Assembly: GCA_030141605.1 (NCBI GenBank)
Contig: JAQGDQ010000496.1
Location: 62,001-126,000, forward strand
DNA from: Tubiluchus corallicola
Lineage: Eukaryota > Priapulida > Priapulimorpha > Priapulimorphida > Tubiluchidae
Reading direction: 5' to 3'
DNA: 64,000 nucleotides
Shown here: one piece after another, positions 37,001 to 50,500 of the stretch
Layout: each line of letters opens with the position of its first letter
Numbering within the stretch: position 1 is the stretch's first letter
Notes under the pieces: model-generated
Seen by the model: only the letters and a program-made list of their open reading frames with translations
What the model was told of the DNA's origin: nothing
The model's database searches: none
Made by a program: the position numbers and the translations under genes

Positions 37001-40000
37001 CCAAAACCATCTACATTAAGTTAAGTCCTGCCATTGAGTGATGGATCCAAACTTGTAAAACGTGCGCAAAAAATGGCCGCACAATTCCTGCACTTGGAGA
37101 ATTAGTAAATAAACTGCACTTCTAAGTTTCCAACTACACGTCAATGTTGTTAACGGACAAAACACATACCAAAAACTCTCCATCAAATTCCTATAAATTG
37201 TACTATGATGTGTTTAGTTGTATTTTTTAATGAATGTTAACAATTTTATAAAGTCATAATGCATGATACCTTTTCTTCCTGGAATGTTATCATGTGATGG
37301 TGAGATTGTTCATTAGAACTCATGAACAGCTTGTTTTTCTGTTCCATCAAAGCATGACTATTTTCCAACAACCTAAAATATTGATGTACAATATCGATGA
37401 CATTTAATTTAGTAACATCGTAAAGCAATGAATGATTATTTTTTATTTCTTGATTCAATTTTTTCCTTTATGGAAAAAGATTAAAGCAAATTATAGTACA
37501 AATTGTGGCAGAGGAAACACTAGCATGTGCCATCTTCTGGAAAATGCACTTTTCAGTAGCATTGATGACAGATAAAAAGTAAAGTACTTGATTTGTAGCA
37601 GAAGCTTTCAAAATATTATTATGCTCTGGATCAAAGAATTAACAAGTGCGACAAAAACTGTAGTAACCCCATAAAAGCGCTTCAAATAACTAAACAAATC
37701 AAATTTCAAATTTTATCAATATCAAAATTTTAAAATCACACTAGGTCACAATAACAAAATTGCTACATTACAGTACAGTTTGCAAATTTAATGCCAGTTC
37801 TCCCAAAAATTCCGGTAAATGTGTCCGAGGACAGGCAGAAGTCATCTGTACACCAATCCCCATTTAGGAGTTTTTATTAAAATGACCTGAATAAGGAATT
37901 TACTGTATAAGAAAATATATGCTATGTAACATTGTGAAGTTACCAAATTGCTGTACAAAATTAATGTTGTATCAGATTCTCCATGCAGGGGACAGGCAAA
38001 TTTTTCTGGGGACAGGCAGATTTTTTTAGCTGCCCATCCAAATTTAAGTAGAAAAAATGGTTAAATTTGCACCTTACAGTAAGTTTACTTCTACTTGTAT
38101 TTCTAATTCTAAAATAGTTACTTATGGTTCTTTTCTATCAAACTTGATATTTTCTCATTCAGTTTTTCTATCTGCTGGCTTTTCTCTACACTATCTGTCT
38201 TCAGTTTCTCATTTTCCTAAAATAAAAAATATCTCATTATTTAATCATATAAAATACATTAATAGCAAACGTCACTTAATTAACATAGCTGCTTTTTCCA
38301 TTCTTAATTATGGAAGTTTCTTTTTAAAGAATAAAGAATCACTGACAAACAATCTCAAGTAAATGCAATTACTGTTTTTCCTTTTCATTTCTTACTTAAA
38401 ATATACATTGAAATACATAAACTAAATCAAAACTGATTTCTTAGTCTCGTAGCATATTTACCTGCACTAATCGTTGTATACCTGAGATCAAAACTACCGT
38501 GTCCACGTCACGGACAGGAGGCAATCCATAACTTACAACAGCTGATTGATTTTGTGAAGCTGTTTCTGATTGGACTTTGTCAAGCTACAATAATAAAAAG
38601 TAGTTATGAATAACAAACAGCTGCAATTAATGTAAAAATTTGTACTCATTAGTTTTCTTCCCAAAAAGGCACTTCCAGCATCTGCTATTCAACACAGATT
38701 GTAATACAAAACTACATCACAGCAACTTAAACTGTCAACAAGTAAATTCAAACTGGAATTCAAACTGATAAAGGCTATTGAGCTCACAAAAACCATTCTA
38801 GTAATGAGTAGCATAGATGCTAGCATAGATGCTTTGTAAAATTACATAATTTTACTCGACTGAAATGGCTTGTTGAGGAAAATTTGCTTACATAAATACA
38901 AAAGTGCTAAAGCAAGTCCAAAGGTGACATTCTTTTTATACCTGCACAAAAGTAATATTTCTTTTTCTATGTTACAATTATTGGACATAGTCAGTGTCAA
39001 ACAATGTTTCTAATTTACACTGTTACACAAAATTTAAGCGTACTACTAGAGATTCTTATAGTTTTCATACAGGTTTCGACAAGTTTTTACAAAATTTGCA
39101 AGTCTCCACTTGCAAATTCTTCACTTTCGATGAAACATGAAACAAAGTCATAGGGACCTAGAAATGAACACAGTTATGGTCCTTTCTCAAACACGATTTA
39201 AAACTATTGACAGATGGTGCTTGAATGGTTTCCATTGGTAATTTGTTCCAAGGATCGACGATGTGGGAGGGAAAAAGGTGTGATCGAATACTGATTCGTG
39301 AAAAAGGAAGAAATAGTTTGGCTAGGTGTTCACAGAGGGGTTTAGAAGGGCATAAAAAATCATTTTCCTGGAGGATGGATGCTCTATTCATTATCTTATA
39401 ACAGTTGATGTTGTTCTTATAACGAATGATGTCACTCTCCGTTGTTCCAGAGTTGAAATCGCAGAAAAGTCAGCGTCTTCAGCTACTCTAACACATCGGG
39501 TTTTTTCCAGAGATGCTTTAAGAGGATGGTACTGCAGGAATCAGACTACTGAAGCATACTCAAGAATTGCGCGCACAACAGCTTTTAAAGTGAGATAATT
39601 ACGGGGCTTTGTTGGATGTAATACAACGTTTGATCACGCCTGCGTATTGATTCGCTTGTGAAAATAATATTGCTTATGTGGACATTCCACTTTAAATCAT
39701 TCGTTTTTGTGATGTCAGGATCTTTAATAGATTATTTATCCTCAACCGGTCCATCTTTAAGATAATATGGAGTTTGACTTTTAAGACGGTTACGCAAAAG
39801 ATGGTTCTTGCTTTTTTAAAGCTCCAATAACCATTCTTCACACCACTTTTCAATGTTGTTCAGGCCGAATTGTAGTAAACACCCATCGCAGTCGTCCCAT
39901 ATCACGGATGGTATGTCAACATACAAGGTCAATGATTTTCCAGTTGATATGCAATTTATAATACCGTTTATGAAAATTAAGAAACAATGGGAACCAACTG

Positions 40001-43000
40001 AGGGATACCACTGCCAACATGCTTGCAACTTGTGGTTATGCAATTTAAGATCACACATTGACAGCAGTTTGTCAAGAAGTACTGGAACCAGGTGAGAAGG
40101 TTGTCTCTTATTTCTGTGTATAACATCTTTACCAAAAGATGTGGATGCGGCACCAAGTTGAAAGCCTTTTTAAAGTCAAGGTACAGAACATCAAAACCTG
40201 GCAGAGGAGGTGTTCGAACCACTCTGTTCAAGCAAGAAAGTAGATTATTTACTGTTGATCTATGGGGAAGTGAGACATGCTGTTTCTGGTATGTCCTAAT
40301 CAGAAAATATAAAACCTCATCTCACAGAATGGCTTCCATGCATTCGGCAACTACTGAAGTTAAAGATAGGGACTTAGGTTCAATGCCAGGTTAAGGCATA
40401 GGCTATAACCAAGGGGCCTCTGCTTGCTGAAGGGTCTTCAGAGATTAATTAAATAACACTAAAAGATAAATTAATTTACTGTGAAAAGTTACTTCAGAAT
40501 GAGAGTAGAAGCATGCTGAATAATCTCTATAAAAAAGGGCTCAATTAATTAATATACTGTATAATAATACACTGGAAATGTTTTCTTGACCATTATTCCA
40601 ACTCATTGGTACTGCCACACTGGCAATCCCAATTATAACGACACAGTTTTATAGGAATTGAGGTCACATATCTCTGTCACATATATACGAAATAAGATAT
40701 CTCAGTCCTAAGAGAACTTAGTGGTAGTTTGCCACTAAACCTCTAGCCTACTGAACCTCTGGATTAGGTATTCTCAGGCATGGTTCTTGAAGTTGAAAGA
40801 CCTAGGACAATGCTGTGTGCAGCATGCATCTTGAATCAGTTGTGAGCAACGTGCACTATGCGCATGCTAGAGATTTGAAGCGGCACTGCGTCTTTATTTA
40901 ATTTTATTTAGCCTTGACAAATAATTTTATTTATGTATTAACTTTTGCAATAATTCATGGTTATAAACACGCACACACATAGTACCTGAATTATGAACAC
41001 CTTAAATCATTATGAGGATAAAGATGCAAAAAAACTAATATTAGCTTATTTCCACTGTGATTTTCTTATTAGTTATATTCAACGTTTTTAGTTATATATA
41101 TATAGGGACTTTATATATATATATATATATAAAAACTAATATTAGCTTATTTCCACTGTGATTTTCTTATTAGTTATATTCAACGTTTTTAGTTATATAT
41201 ATATATCAAAGTCTATAATACTCCATTGAAAAGAAATAAAAGAAATGTGTCTAATTATAGTATAAATGCGCATATTTATAGTAGCCTCAAAGAGTCCATT
41301 GATAAATAAAAGCTAATTAGTACTAGTGACAGTATATTTTATGATATACGATAAAATACCAGTAATTTATTTATTGTAATTCATAACCGTGAGTAATAGT
41401 TAGTATTTCAAAAACTTATTTTAATTTTGTAAATATCAGAATATCTCTTCTCTTTTTGTTGTGTTAGACTTGCACCTGTCTATGTGGGTCTAATGTTGGC
41501 ATTATGTTGTAGAAGTTGAATAAACTGATTTGAAGAATTCGACATTCATGCTTTTGTTAACCCTTTCAGTCCCAAATTATTTTTTTAATAAGAGAAAATT
41601 TGCAAAAAAACGACTTTTTTAAAAGCACAACAAAAGCAAAAAATTTGCTTCATTCTGTAACTGCTGATAATTTTTTAAAGTATTTAAGACATTTAGTATG
41701 TATGCTATGCTGATCTGTACAAAGTCGTCTCTAAAGTACTGTACCTTGAGCAGTTTTTTATGCTATGTAGATTTTCTAGTTTGCCATTTTATCACCATTT
41801 TTAGTCTATTGTTATTGGCTTAAATCAAAATAACTATTAACTGACCAAATAACTGTCAGTTTTAAAATTTTATTAATTTTAAAGGCAGAAAATATTCTCG
41901 TATCCCACAGGATACAACGGGTATGAAAGGGTTAATCGTCACAGTATCTGTAGCCCAGGGCCTACAAAATCAAAATCTGACCCGCTTAGATTATCACAAG
42001 ATGAGCTGGTAGAGGACTATAACATGGAGTAGGTCTCTAAAACAGCAAAAACAGTACTAGCAACACGATAGCCAAGAACAAAAATAACGAACATAAATAC
42101 CTTGGTTGTTAAATTATCCAATTTATCCTGCATTTTTCCAATGGCTAATCTTAGCTCTGTGTTGACATTACGGCTTTCAGACATGAACATCTGCAAACAG
42201 ACATGAACATGAACAAGTTAAAGCAACTGACTGACCTTCGTTATTTGAGTCAAAAGCTGTGAAAAAAATAGTAAAGAAATTAATAATGAAATAATCATAA
42301 AAAACTGAATTATTATAATTCACAGGAAACTTATCAGCAATAATAGTTCAATCACTTACAATTTAATAATAGAAAGAACGAACGGGGTGTTGTGCAATGC
42401 ACAGATAAATCATTTGCAATATTTTAACACGATAGTTTGGCTCTCTAACTGAACAAATAGGAAAAGCCTACTGATTCACTGCAACATTGAGCCAAGGTTA
42501 CTTCTAGCCATACATGTGACAAATATCAGACAACTCAGGACAAAATCATTATCCAAGGTCTTCCACATTCTACTACTACTTATTTTAATAATAATAATAA
42601 TAATACTACAATACTACTACTTATTATTATTATATTATAATATACTACTGATTACAATAATCAGCCAAAAAATGGAAAGACAATATGCTTTCATACAGAT
42701 ACTTAATGTTGACATAATGTTGACAAAATTTTGTTGACAGTAGATATCTTTCTACCATAACCTAGAGTTAACCACATGTCCCTGTGTTCATTTGGCACAT
42801 GAATTGACACACACTGCAGAGGTAACGGCAGCACATTTTTAGTTTTGATCATAAGCACACATAATAGGCCATTGTCTCAGTGATTGAAATACAACAAACT
42901 TGTAAGCTTGGATCCACTGCAGGAATAGCCGACTGCTGTTGCACCGGTACTTGTGGATACAAGGTCTGCTGATGAATAGGTGTACTTGGATGGACATAAG

Positions 43001-44481
43001 TCATGCCGGGATAACCGAGGTTAGACTGGTACAAAGCAAGAGTTGCAGGCTGTGGCTGCTGCTGTATGCCTAAACAAATAATCAAAATGTATTAATAAAC
43101 AAAGTATTGTTTTACAAAAGTGTTTGCTAATGTCTAAACAGTCTGAAAATTACTACTAAAAATGCTTTCACTGAAGACAAGCAAAAAACGAATGCCAATA
43201 AATACTGCAGATGAGCAATCTTGTTTAGCTAACAGTGTTAGATATAATATAATAGTGTGCTGATACAAAATGTTTTTTGAGAACAGTAACTTTTGCGTAC
43301 CTAATTGTGTCGAGTATGTACCAGCAGAAACTGTAGGTTCTTTGACTATGTTGACCGGTTCAGCTTGCTCACTGCTCGGCTGCGATGTGGTGAGGTGCCG
43401 AGAGGTCGACTTGCGAGGTTTAGGGTGTAACGACGGTCGTTGTTTAGGTGGAGACGAAGGCTCTGGCATAAGCGGAGACATCGTTGACTCAGCCTACATA
43501 AACATTTATAAAAGACATTTTGAAATAAACTAACTTTTATAATGAATTAAAATGCATAAAGCTCTACAAACTTGTCAACATCTATTTTTAAGAACTCCTT
43601 TGACCACTCATTACAATGTTTTGCTTGTTGATGATTTGACCAAATCACCTTTTCACTAAAGAAAAGTGAAAGCAATAATAAACGCAACTCAAAGTACAAG
43701 ATCTTTTTACATGTTTGCAAATCTAAAAATTTAATATCATTTTTATTGCCAAAAAATTATGCTGTTTACAGCTAGAATAGATTGTATAGAATAGAATACA
43801 ACTCAAATTAAACCAACAGACAACCACTGAATGTAGACCCATTTTCTTGTTGGAAGTGACTGGTTTTTAACTAAAACATGTTTTACACGGTTGTTTGTAA
43901 TAGAATTTACTCTTAACCAAAGCTATTGATATTCAACAGAGTGAGTGAATTCACTATTTGTGTGTTTAATCTCCTTTAAACTCTCCTTTAATTTACTTTG
44001 AATATGTGACTACTTTTAGTCAAATTTTGTGAAGTGATTAGAGTGAAACGTCGCATTAGCACTTCAAATCACATCCCTTGTGCTGTTATCTATTAATACC
44101 ATATATAATCTTTTACTTTTAATAATATACACAATCTGCTAATCTGTTTGGCCGCTCACTATTAGCAAACACAGTTACCAAAAAATTTATTCACAAAGTG
44201 AGCAAACACTGTCACCAGATACAATGCCATCATTTGTACCTTAAATATTATAATTATTAGCTTAATATTTCTGCTGCCAAATTTAATATTTATGAATAAC
44301 TATGTTCTTTTCTTCTGAAACATGAACCATGGTCATGAATCTTTATGAACAATGCAACATTTTAAACTTTGGAGCACGAGTGCATCATATAGTCTTTTTT
44401 AGCATTTTTGTCTAAATATTTTTAATTGTACAGCCTTCTGGAAATCATTGAAAGAGGGCTTTATAAATAAACATGTTATAC

Positions 44482-44514
<33 letters not shown>

Positions 44515-47500
44515 CGACTTGAGCGGAGACGAATGTAGGTACAAATGGCACAGGTAAAAATAGCACAGGGAAAAATGGCACGGTAAAAATGACATAGAAA
44601 AAAGTGGCACAGGACAAAATGACATAGATGGAAACGTAGGTAAAAATGGCACACTTAACAAAATATGGATTTAGGGTTGGGCTTACTGTGGGGTATAATT
44701 ATTTTAGTTATTTTTACCTCTGCCAAGGAAGTCATGCTTCAACACAGTTTGTCTGTTGCTTTTTTTGTCTGTTATAACAGTAACCCTATTATGCAAAAAT
44801 TACCATACAAATTTCGACGAAACTTTGTGGAGGTGGTTTTGAGTGCCAATGGGCATTTTTTGGCACGTTCTTTTTCGCAAAACTTGACCGAACACCACGA
44901 ACAAAAGCACCCGCGAAGTACTTCGTGGAAATGTAAGAGGGGCTGTTTATTATTATCTGCACCAGGACAAACAACTACATGTTAGTTCCAGCTTCCATTT
45001 CCAGAAACTTTTACTTGGAAAATTGTGAAATGTTGTCTATAACCTTTGCTTTTTAATGTAAACATATACGAATATGTCAGTCGGTTACCATCGCCAAAAT
45101 TTATGGTTAAAGAAAGGTAGATAAATACTATGTGGAGCATTCGTGCATTATTGATTATAATGCTACTTAAGGAACAAAATATTTTGTGCCTTTTGCCAGT
45201 CTATATGATACGAATACAGGTACATTTTTGTATATTTGCTTGTTTATCTTTGATTTATGTTTTTTTAATCAAAATAATCAGATCATTAAATTTAGGAATG
45301 TTTTACATTTTTTAATAAAAAAATCAGACAAATAAGTTTAGGATTGTTCGACTTTGGCACAGATCTGCTTCCTACTGAGCATGGTCTAGTTGTATTATAG
45401 AAATTAACTGCATTAAAATAACATAAAATAATCACTTTTTCCTGTGCAATTTTTACCTCTTTTCTATTTGTGCCCATTTTTCCTATGCTATTTTTTCCTG
45501 TGCCCGTTTTTGCAGTGCAATCTTTTCATGTGCCATTTTTTTCCGTGTCATTTTTACCTGTGCCATTTTACCCATTTCTCCATTTGTCCCATTTTTACCA
45601 TGTCAATTTTGAAGCATAATTTCCTTGGCAGAGGAAAAATAACTAAAATAATAATCCACCACAGTAACCCTAACCATAAACTCATTTTACTAAGAGTGAC
45701 ATCTTAACCTACACTCATGTGAACTGAAATTTGCACAGAATGACCTAAGAATTAATAGGCTGCGAGTTTGACCCATACCCTACCCTTATGTCAAGTGTCA
45801 ACTTTTAACATTTCTCCAGAGCCGAGACAGATAGACAGAGCAGAAAATTTTACAACTGCCCATTTTGTTGGGGCAACTAGGAAACTATAACCTAGGCTAT
45901 TTTACCTACCTGATTACTGTCATTTTCTTCATTATCAGATTCCTGCTCTTGGGATGCAGCCGCACTAGGCAACATCTGGTGACCCATTTTTGCCATTCTG
46001 GAGATGAGCTTTGCCTTGTCTGTACTTGTTGGTGAATGCTGAAGAACAAAATCCAACAAATGACATTTCTAAAATCAACGTGGATATGAAAGGCTACACT
46101 CTTCTTGTTGCTGTGGCTAACAGATATTTACTTACAATGATTACTTCTTTACTAAACCATTTTGGCAAAGAGCATCAAGTTCGATTATTATGTTTATTAA
46201 TCAGATAATTAAATTCAGTTATTGGCTTTTCTAATACATCTAAGTAAATTTTGCGCTGCTTGCTTTACTGTTGAAATTTCAAATTTGCAGGTGTAATCAC
46301 ATGATTAATAGTCATGTCACAATGCCTTTAGCATGGTACCTGGTATCCACGGCTACCAGTCTAAAGGTACAAATAACTTTTGACCTATAGCTCCAAACTA
46401 CCACTGCAAGTGCCACTAGCAAAACTCTAAATGAGTTTATTCAAATGCCACATCAGCCCTATTTGCAATTAATCACACTGTGAAAGCAAGTTGTCACTGT
46501 TCTATCCTTAGTGTTTCAGAGTGGCTATAATACAAATTCTAAAAATCTACATTAGCTGGACTGAAAAGTTCGCTAAGATACCCGGGGTTCCTAGGTGAGC
46601 CTGAAAATCTTCATCCTTCCTGCTGCCCATTTTTAAGGACATTCAATGTGTCAGCTAAATGCCTTGGTGTACTAAGGTCAGTAGAATTAGAAATTAGTGG
46701 TTCCGATGCAACAAAAAGTAACTTTACTTTGTTTTGTTTTGGCAAAATGTCGTGACACAGCTCTTTCAAAAATCTGTATTTCGAACACGACGCTCTACAA
46801 CAATAAAGTTACTCTTTACTTCACCAGTACCATGATTTTTATCACCAAACTGAGATTTTTTCTTTCCATAATTAAAAAGGCCATCTACGTAATTCATACA
46901 ATAGTAACTTACATGTGACAGTTGTTCCGTAAGCGAGGCAGTACGTTCCTTAATGCTTTCGGCTCTGGGCTTTACTTGTACTGTTTCACTTTCTGCTGAT
47001 CTGACGTCCACTTTGGAAGTATCTTTGTGCGACTTAACCTATCAAACAAAACCAACTATTACCTGAACTAAACAGTTTTTCAGTACACTAACTACTAACC
47101 ATCACCAAAACATTTAACCAAACCACATTAAAAAATCATTATCTGTTCTTTGTACATTATAAGATATAATAGAAAATCCAAAATAGCAAAAAGTAACGGC
47201 AAAAAATGAAAGTGAAATACGAAGGCAGCCTTTGAAAAAGACATTTAGTAAAAGTTCACGATAAGTTATATAATAGTACCAGGTGACTAAGATATTCGTA
47301 ACAAACTTATACTGGTTGTTCAGGTACGACATACATTCCTTTGGTTTCAAAAGTATGCAAAAAGGTGCCTATGCATCGCATGTTTAGGCAACTATTCACA
47401 CATCCTCGAGTTGTAGAGGCCTATATGGGTATAGGCCAGCTCTAAAAATATCTACGCATTTATAAATTACAGCAACCATATATTGGTGTGTTCACTACAA

Positions 47501-50500
47501 ATACAATTTAAAAGAAACATACAATGTTCAATTCAAAGCAGCTTCTACTCACACCAACAACCTCAAGCTGGAAAATAAGAGTGCTGTTAGGTGGAATCCG
47601 ATTTCCCATGCCTGGCTCTCCATAACCAATATGAGGAGGAATTATCAGCATCCTCTTTCCACCAGTTTTCATCCCTCTAATACCTTCATCCCAACCCTAA
47701 TTTGCATAAGATAAAAAAACATACATAAAAATTTATGATGTCGAAACATCAAATGTGAAATAAATCAGATCTTTATTCGAGCGGGTGCTGGCGATTTACT
47801 TTCCGATTGCTTTTAGGTAGATAGGCACAACTAAGCCATATTATTAAAATATTTAAATAAACAATAATCTGACCTTACAGAGGCAGTTCCACATAAAATC
47901 ATTTGCTCTGTTGAGGTCAAATAAATTACGGTTTTGTAATTTCCTAACAAGTTGTAATAATTACAGCATAAACTTCCTAAATTAAATTTAAAAAAGACAT
48001 CAAAAAATTAAAAAACAGTGAATTGCATCGCATTTCAGGGTTTTCAAAACATGACAGAGGCAACTAAAATTTGCAGTTTTCACTAAACAGCATAGTTATG
48101 AAGCTGAAGAATGTTACCCCTCAGGTAATGCTCAGGTAATGCTTACTACTGCATTAGTATTAAACACATCTTACACAGAGGTTACAAGGAAGACAATAAA
48201 ACTGGTAATGATTTTTGAATAAAATTCACTGGATTAGAAGCACTATTAACAAAAACACGGCCTCCAAATTTGAAAAAAACTACAAATAACTAAATCTTGT
48301 TCATTGTTCAGTTACCTAGAATTTTTGGCACAACCAGTTAGCGAAATGCGATAATATGAAGATAACACTTTGTGTAAAAAATTATAATTAGCAAGTTTAC
48401 TTACACATTGACAAATACAAATGCTCAGTAAAGTAATAGTGTTGACATTTGGTTTAAATGAAGCATGTTTCCTTAAAAATGATTTATTAACAAACATTAC
48501 AATCATTACTGAGAACAAACTGCTGCTTTGGTTGATTAAAATAAACTTTGATTATTGGTCAACAACTCACTGTAAAATTGAAATTAGATTCAAGGACCTG
48601 ACTTAATGTAAACCAATAAAAGTGCGTGCCAAATGTTTTGCGAATTGAGCTTCAAAGCCTTGTTTGCGGACAGGGCCTATTTCAAGGGGGGGAAGTGGGG
48701 ATACTTCCCCGGGGCCTCACCCTCCAGGGGGGCTTCGCGCCGAGGTAACTTTTTTTTTTTGCTTTATACGAACATACTGCCTCCTCTCTCTCCCTCTTCC
48801 TCTCTTGCCGCACGCGCGCCGTGTGCGAGTATTGACAAGTATTAAGGAATAAAAAGCAGTTTTTCTTTCAATTGCTCTTTCCTTTAACAACTGTATAACT
48901 CCATATTTTCTCTTCGAAAATGCTTCTCCTAGGCCTTGTTTGCGGAGTAATATTTTGCGATGCACTATTCTACACGAAATATGCAAGTTCAAAATTGATA
49001 GAATTTATGGCTTTATTTTGCAGTAGAAAGCACACTACCAAACAATAATGGTATCCTATTATTAATATTATTGTTTGTATTAAATGGGTTGAATACAAGA
49101 ACCTATACATTCAACGGTGTCTGCTTTTGCACAGTGAGCGAGTTGCACCTTTAGCAGCTTGAATTGTGATGACAACAAGCAACAGAACTATGTGGTGCCT
49201 CTCTTTAGCTAATCATTTACACTTGTACCCACCCGTAAACTTAGTACTAGTATTATCCCGTAGTTTATAGTTTATAATAAATTAATAAAACTGAAATGCC
49301 CATGCTAAAAACCTGCAGTGTCTTAAATATTAGTGTAACTTATGCATCTGGCTCTCCTTGCAGAATTCTCAGACAATTCAGGACTAATTTTACAGCTTAC
49401 AGCATTTTGTGCTACTTTCGGACTTTAGATTTACCTAAATTTTACTATGGTTGGCTTTCATTTGTCAAAGAACATTTAGTAATCTTGCAATCCTAAGACA
49501 TGTTGTGCAATTACAGTAGCTACTGTATGCCGATTAACGTGAAAATTTTTATGCATGTATATTTTTTAGAATAGTAAAGCAAACGCTTTTAACATTGATA
49601 ATATGTTAGAGCAGCAAGTGTGGTCTGATGAATTTGCTTTTGCTAAATGACATAATTAGTTGCAGGACACCAACAACATTGCTGCCTGTTTTTGTTTTAA
49701 TCATCACTGGTTTGTATCCGTCAGATAACATCACTTGTACCATAATTCCTCACAGCTGCTTGTGGTTTCTTATTAAAAAACTGGACATATTCTAAACTAA
49801 AGCTGCTGCCTGTCCTTGTCTTAGTTATCACTGGTTTTGTGCTATATTGGCGGGCAGATGACAACACACATACCATAGTTTCTCGTAACTGCTTGTGGTT
49901 TCTTATTAAAAAACAGAACAGACTCCTAACTAATTACATTTGATATTTTAGTACAAGTTTTGCAAGATGTAATTTTAAACTTCACCCATATCATTTGTCT
50001 TCTCAATGGATATCACACATTAAAATTTCTCACACCTTCCAATTTTTAGAAAAATGTCTAAATAAGCTGCTATTTTGCTGGTTTGACAGATAAAGACACA
50101 ATAGCACACAGCGAAAAATATCTGCAATCATAATAGACATGGTAGCTCAAAACTAAACACCAACATTAATGCATTCTCAAAAACACAGTTAATCAATATC
50201 AGAAAATGATCACCTTTATCACCTTTCCGCTGCCAATTTTAAATTGAAAAGGTGTCGCATTGCTGGTATTCGAATCAAAAAGCTTCCCAAATGCATGGTC
50301 AGTGAACAACCAACCTGAATATTTGACTTCTACTGAATCTTTCTGCACAAGAGAGTGCCCAGTGCCAATTTTCAGATCTTGTGTGATGAGTGAAGAGACC
50401 GCGGATGAACTATTTGCTCGAGCTAAACCTATCTATAGAAAATATCAGAAACACATTCTAAAATAACTAAAAATCATATGCTTGAAAGACCTTACAATTT

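Noticed and set aside
44665-44985. 106-codon frame starting MDLGLGLLWGIIILVIF
   Set aside because: It is the translation of the TIR element end. The corresponding frame in copy A is on the opposite strand and diverged by indels.
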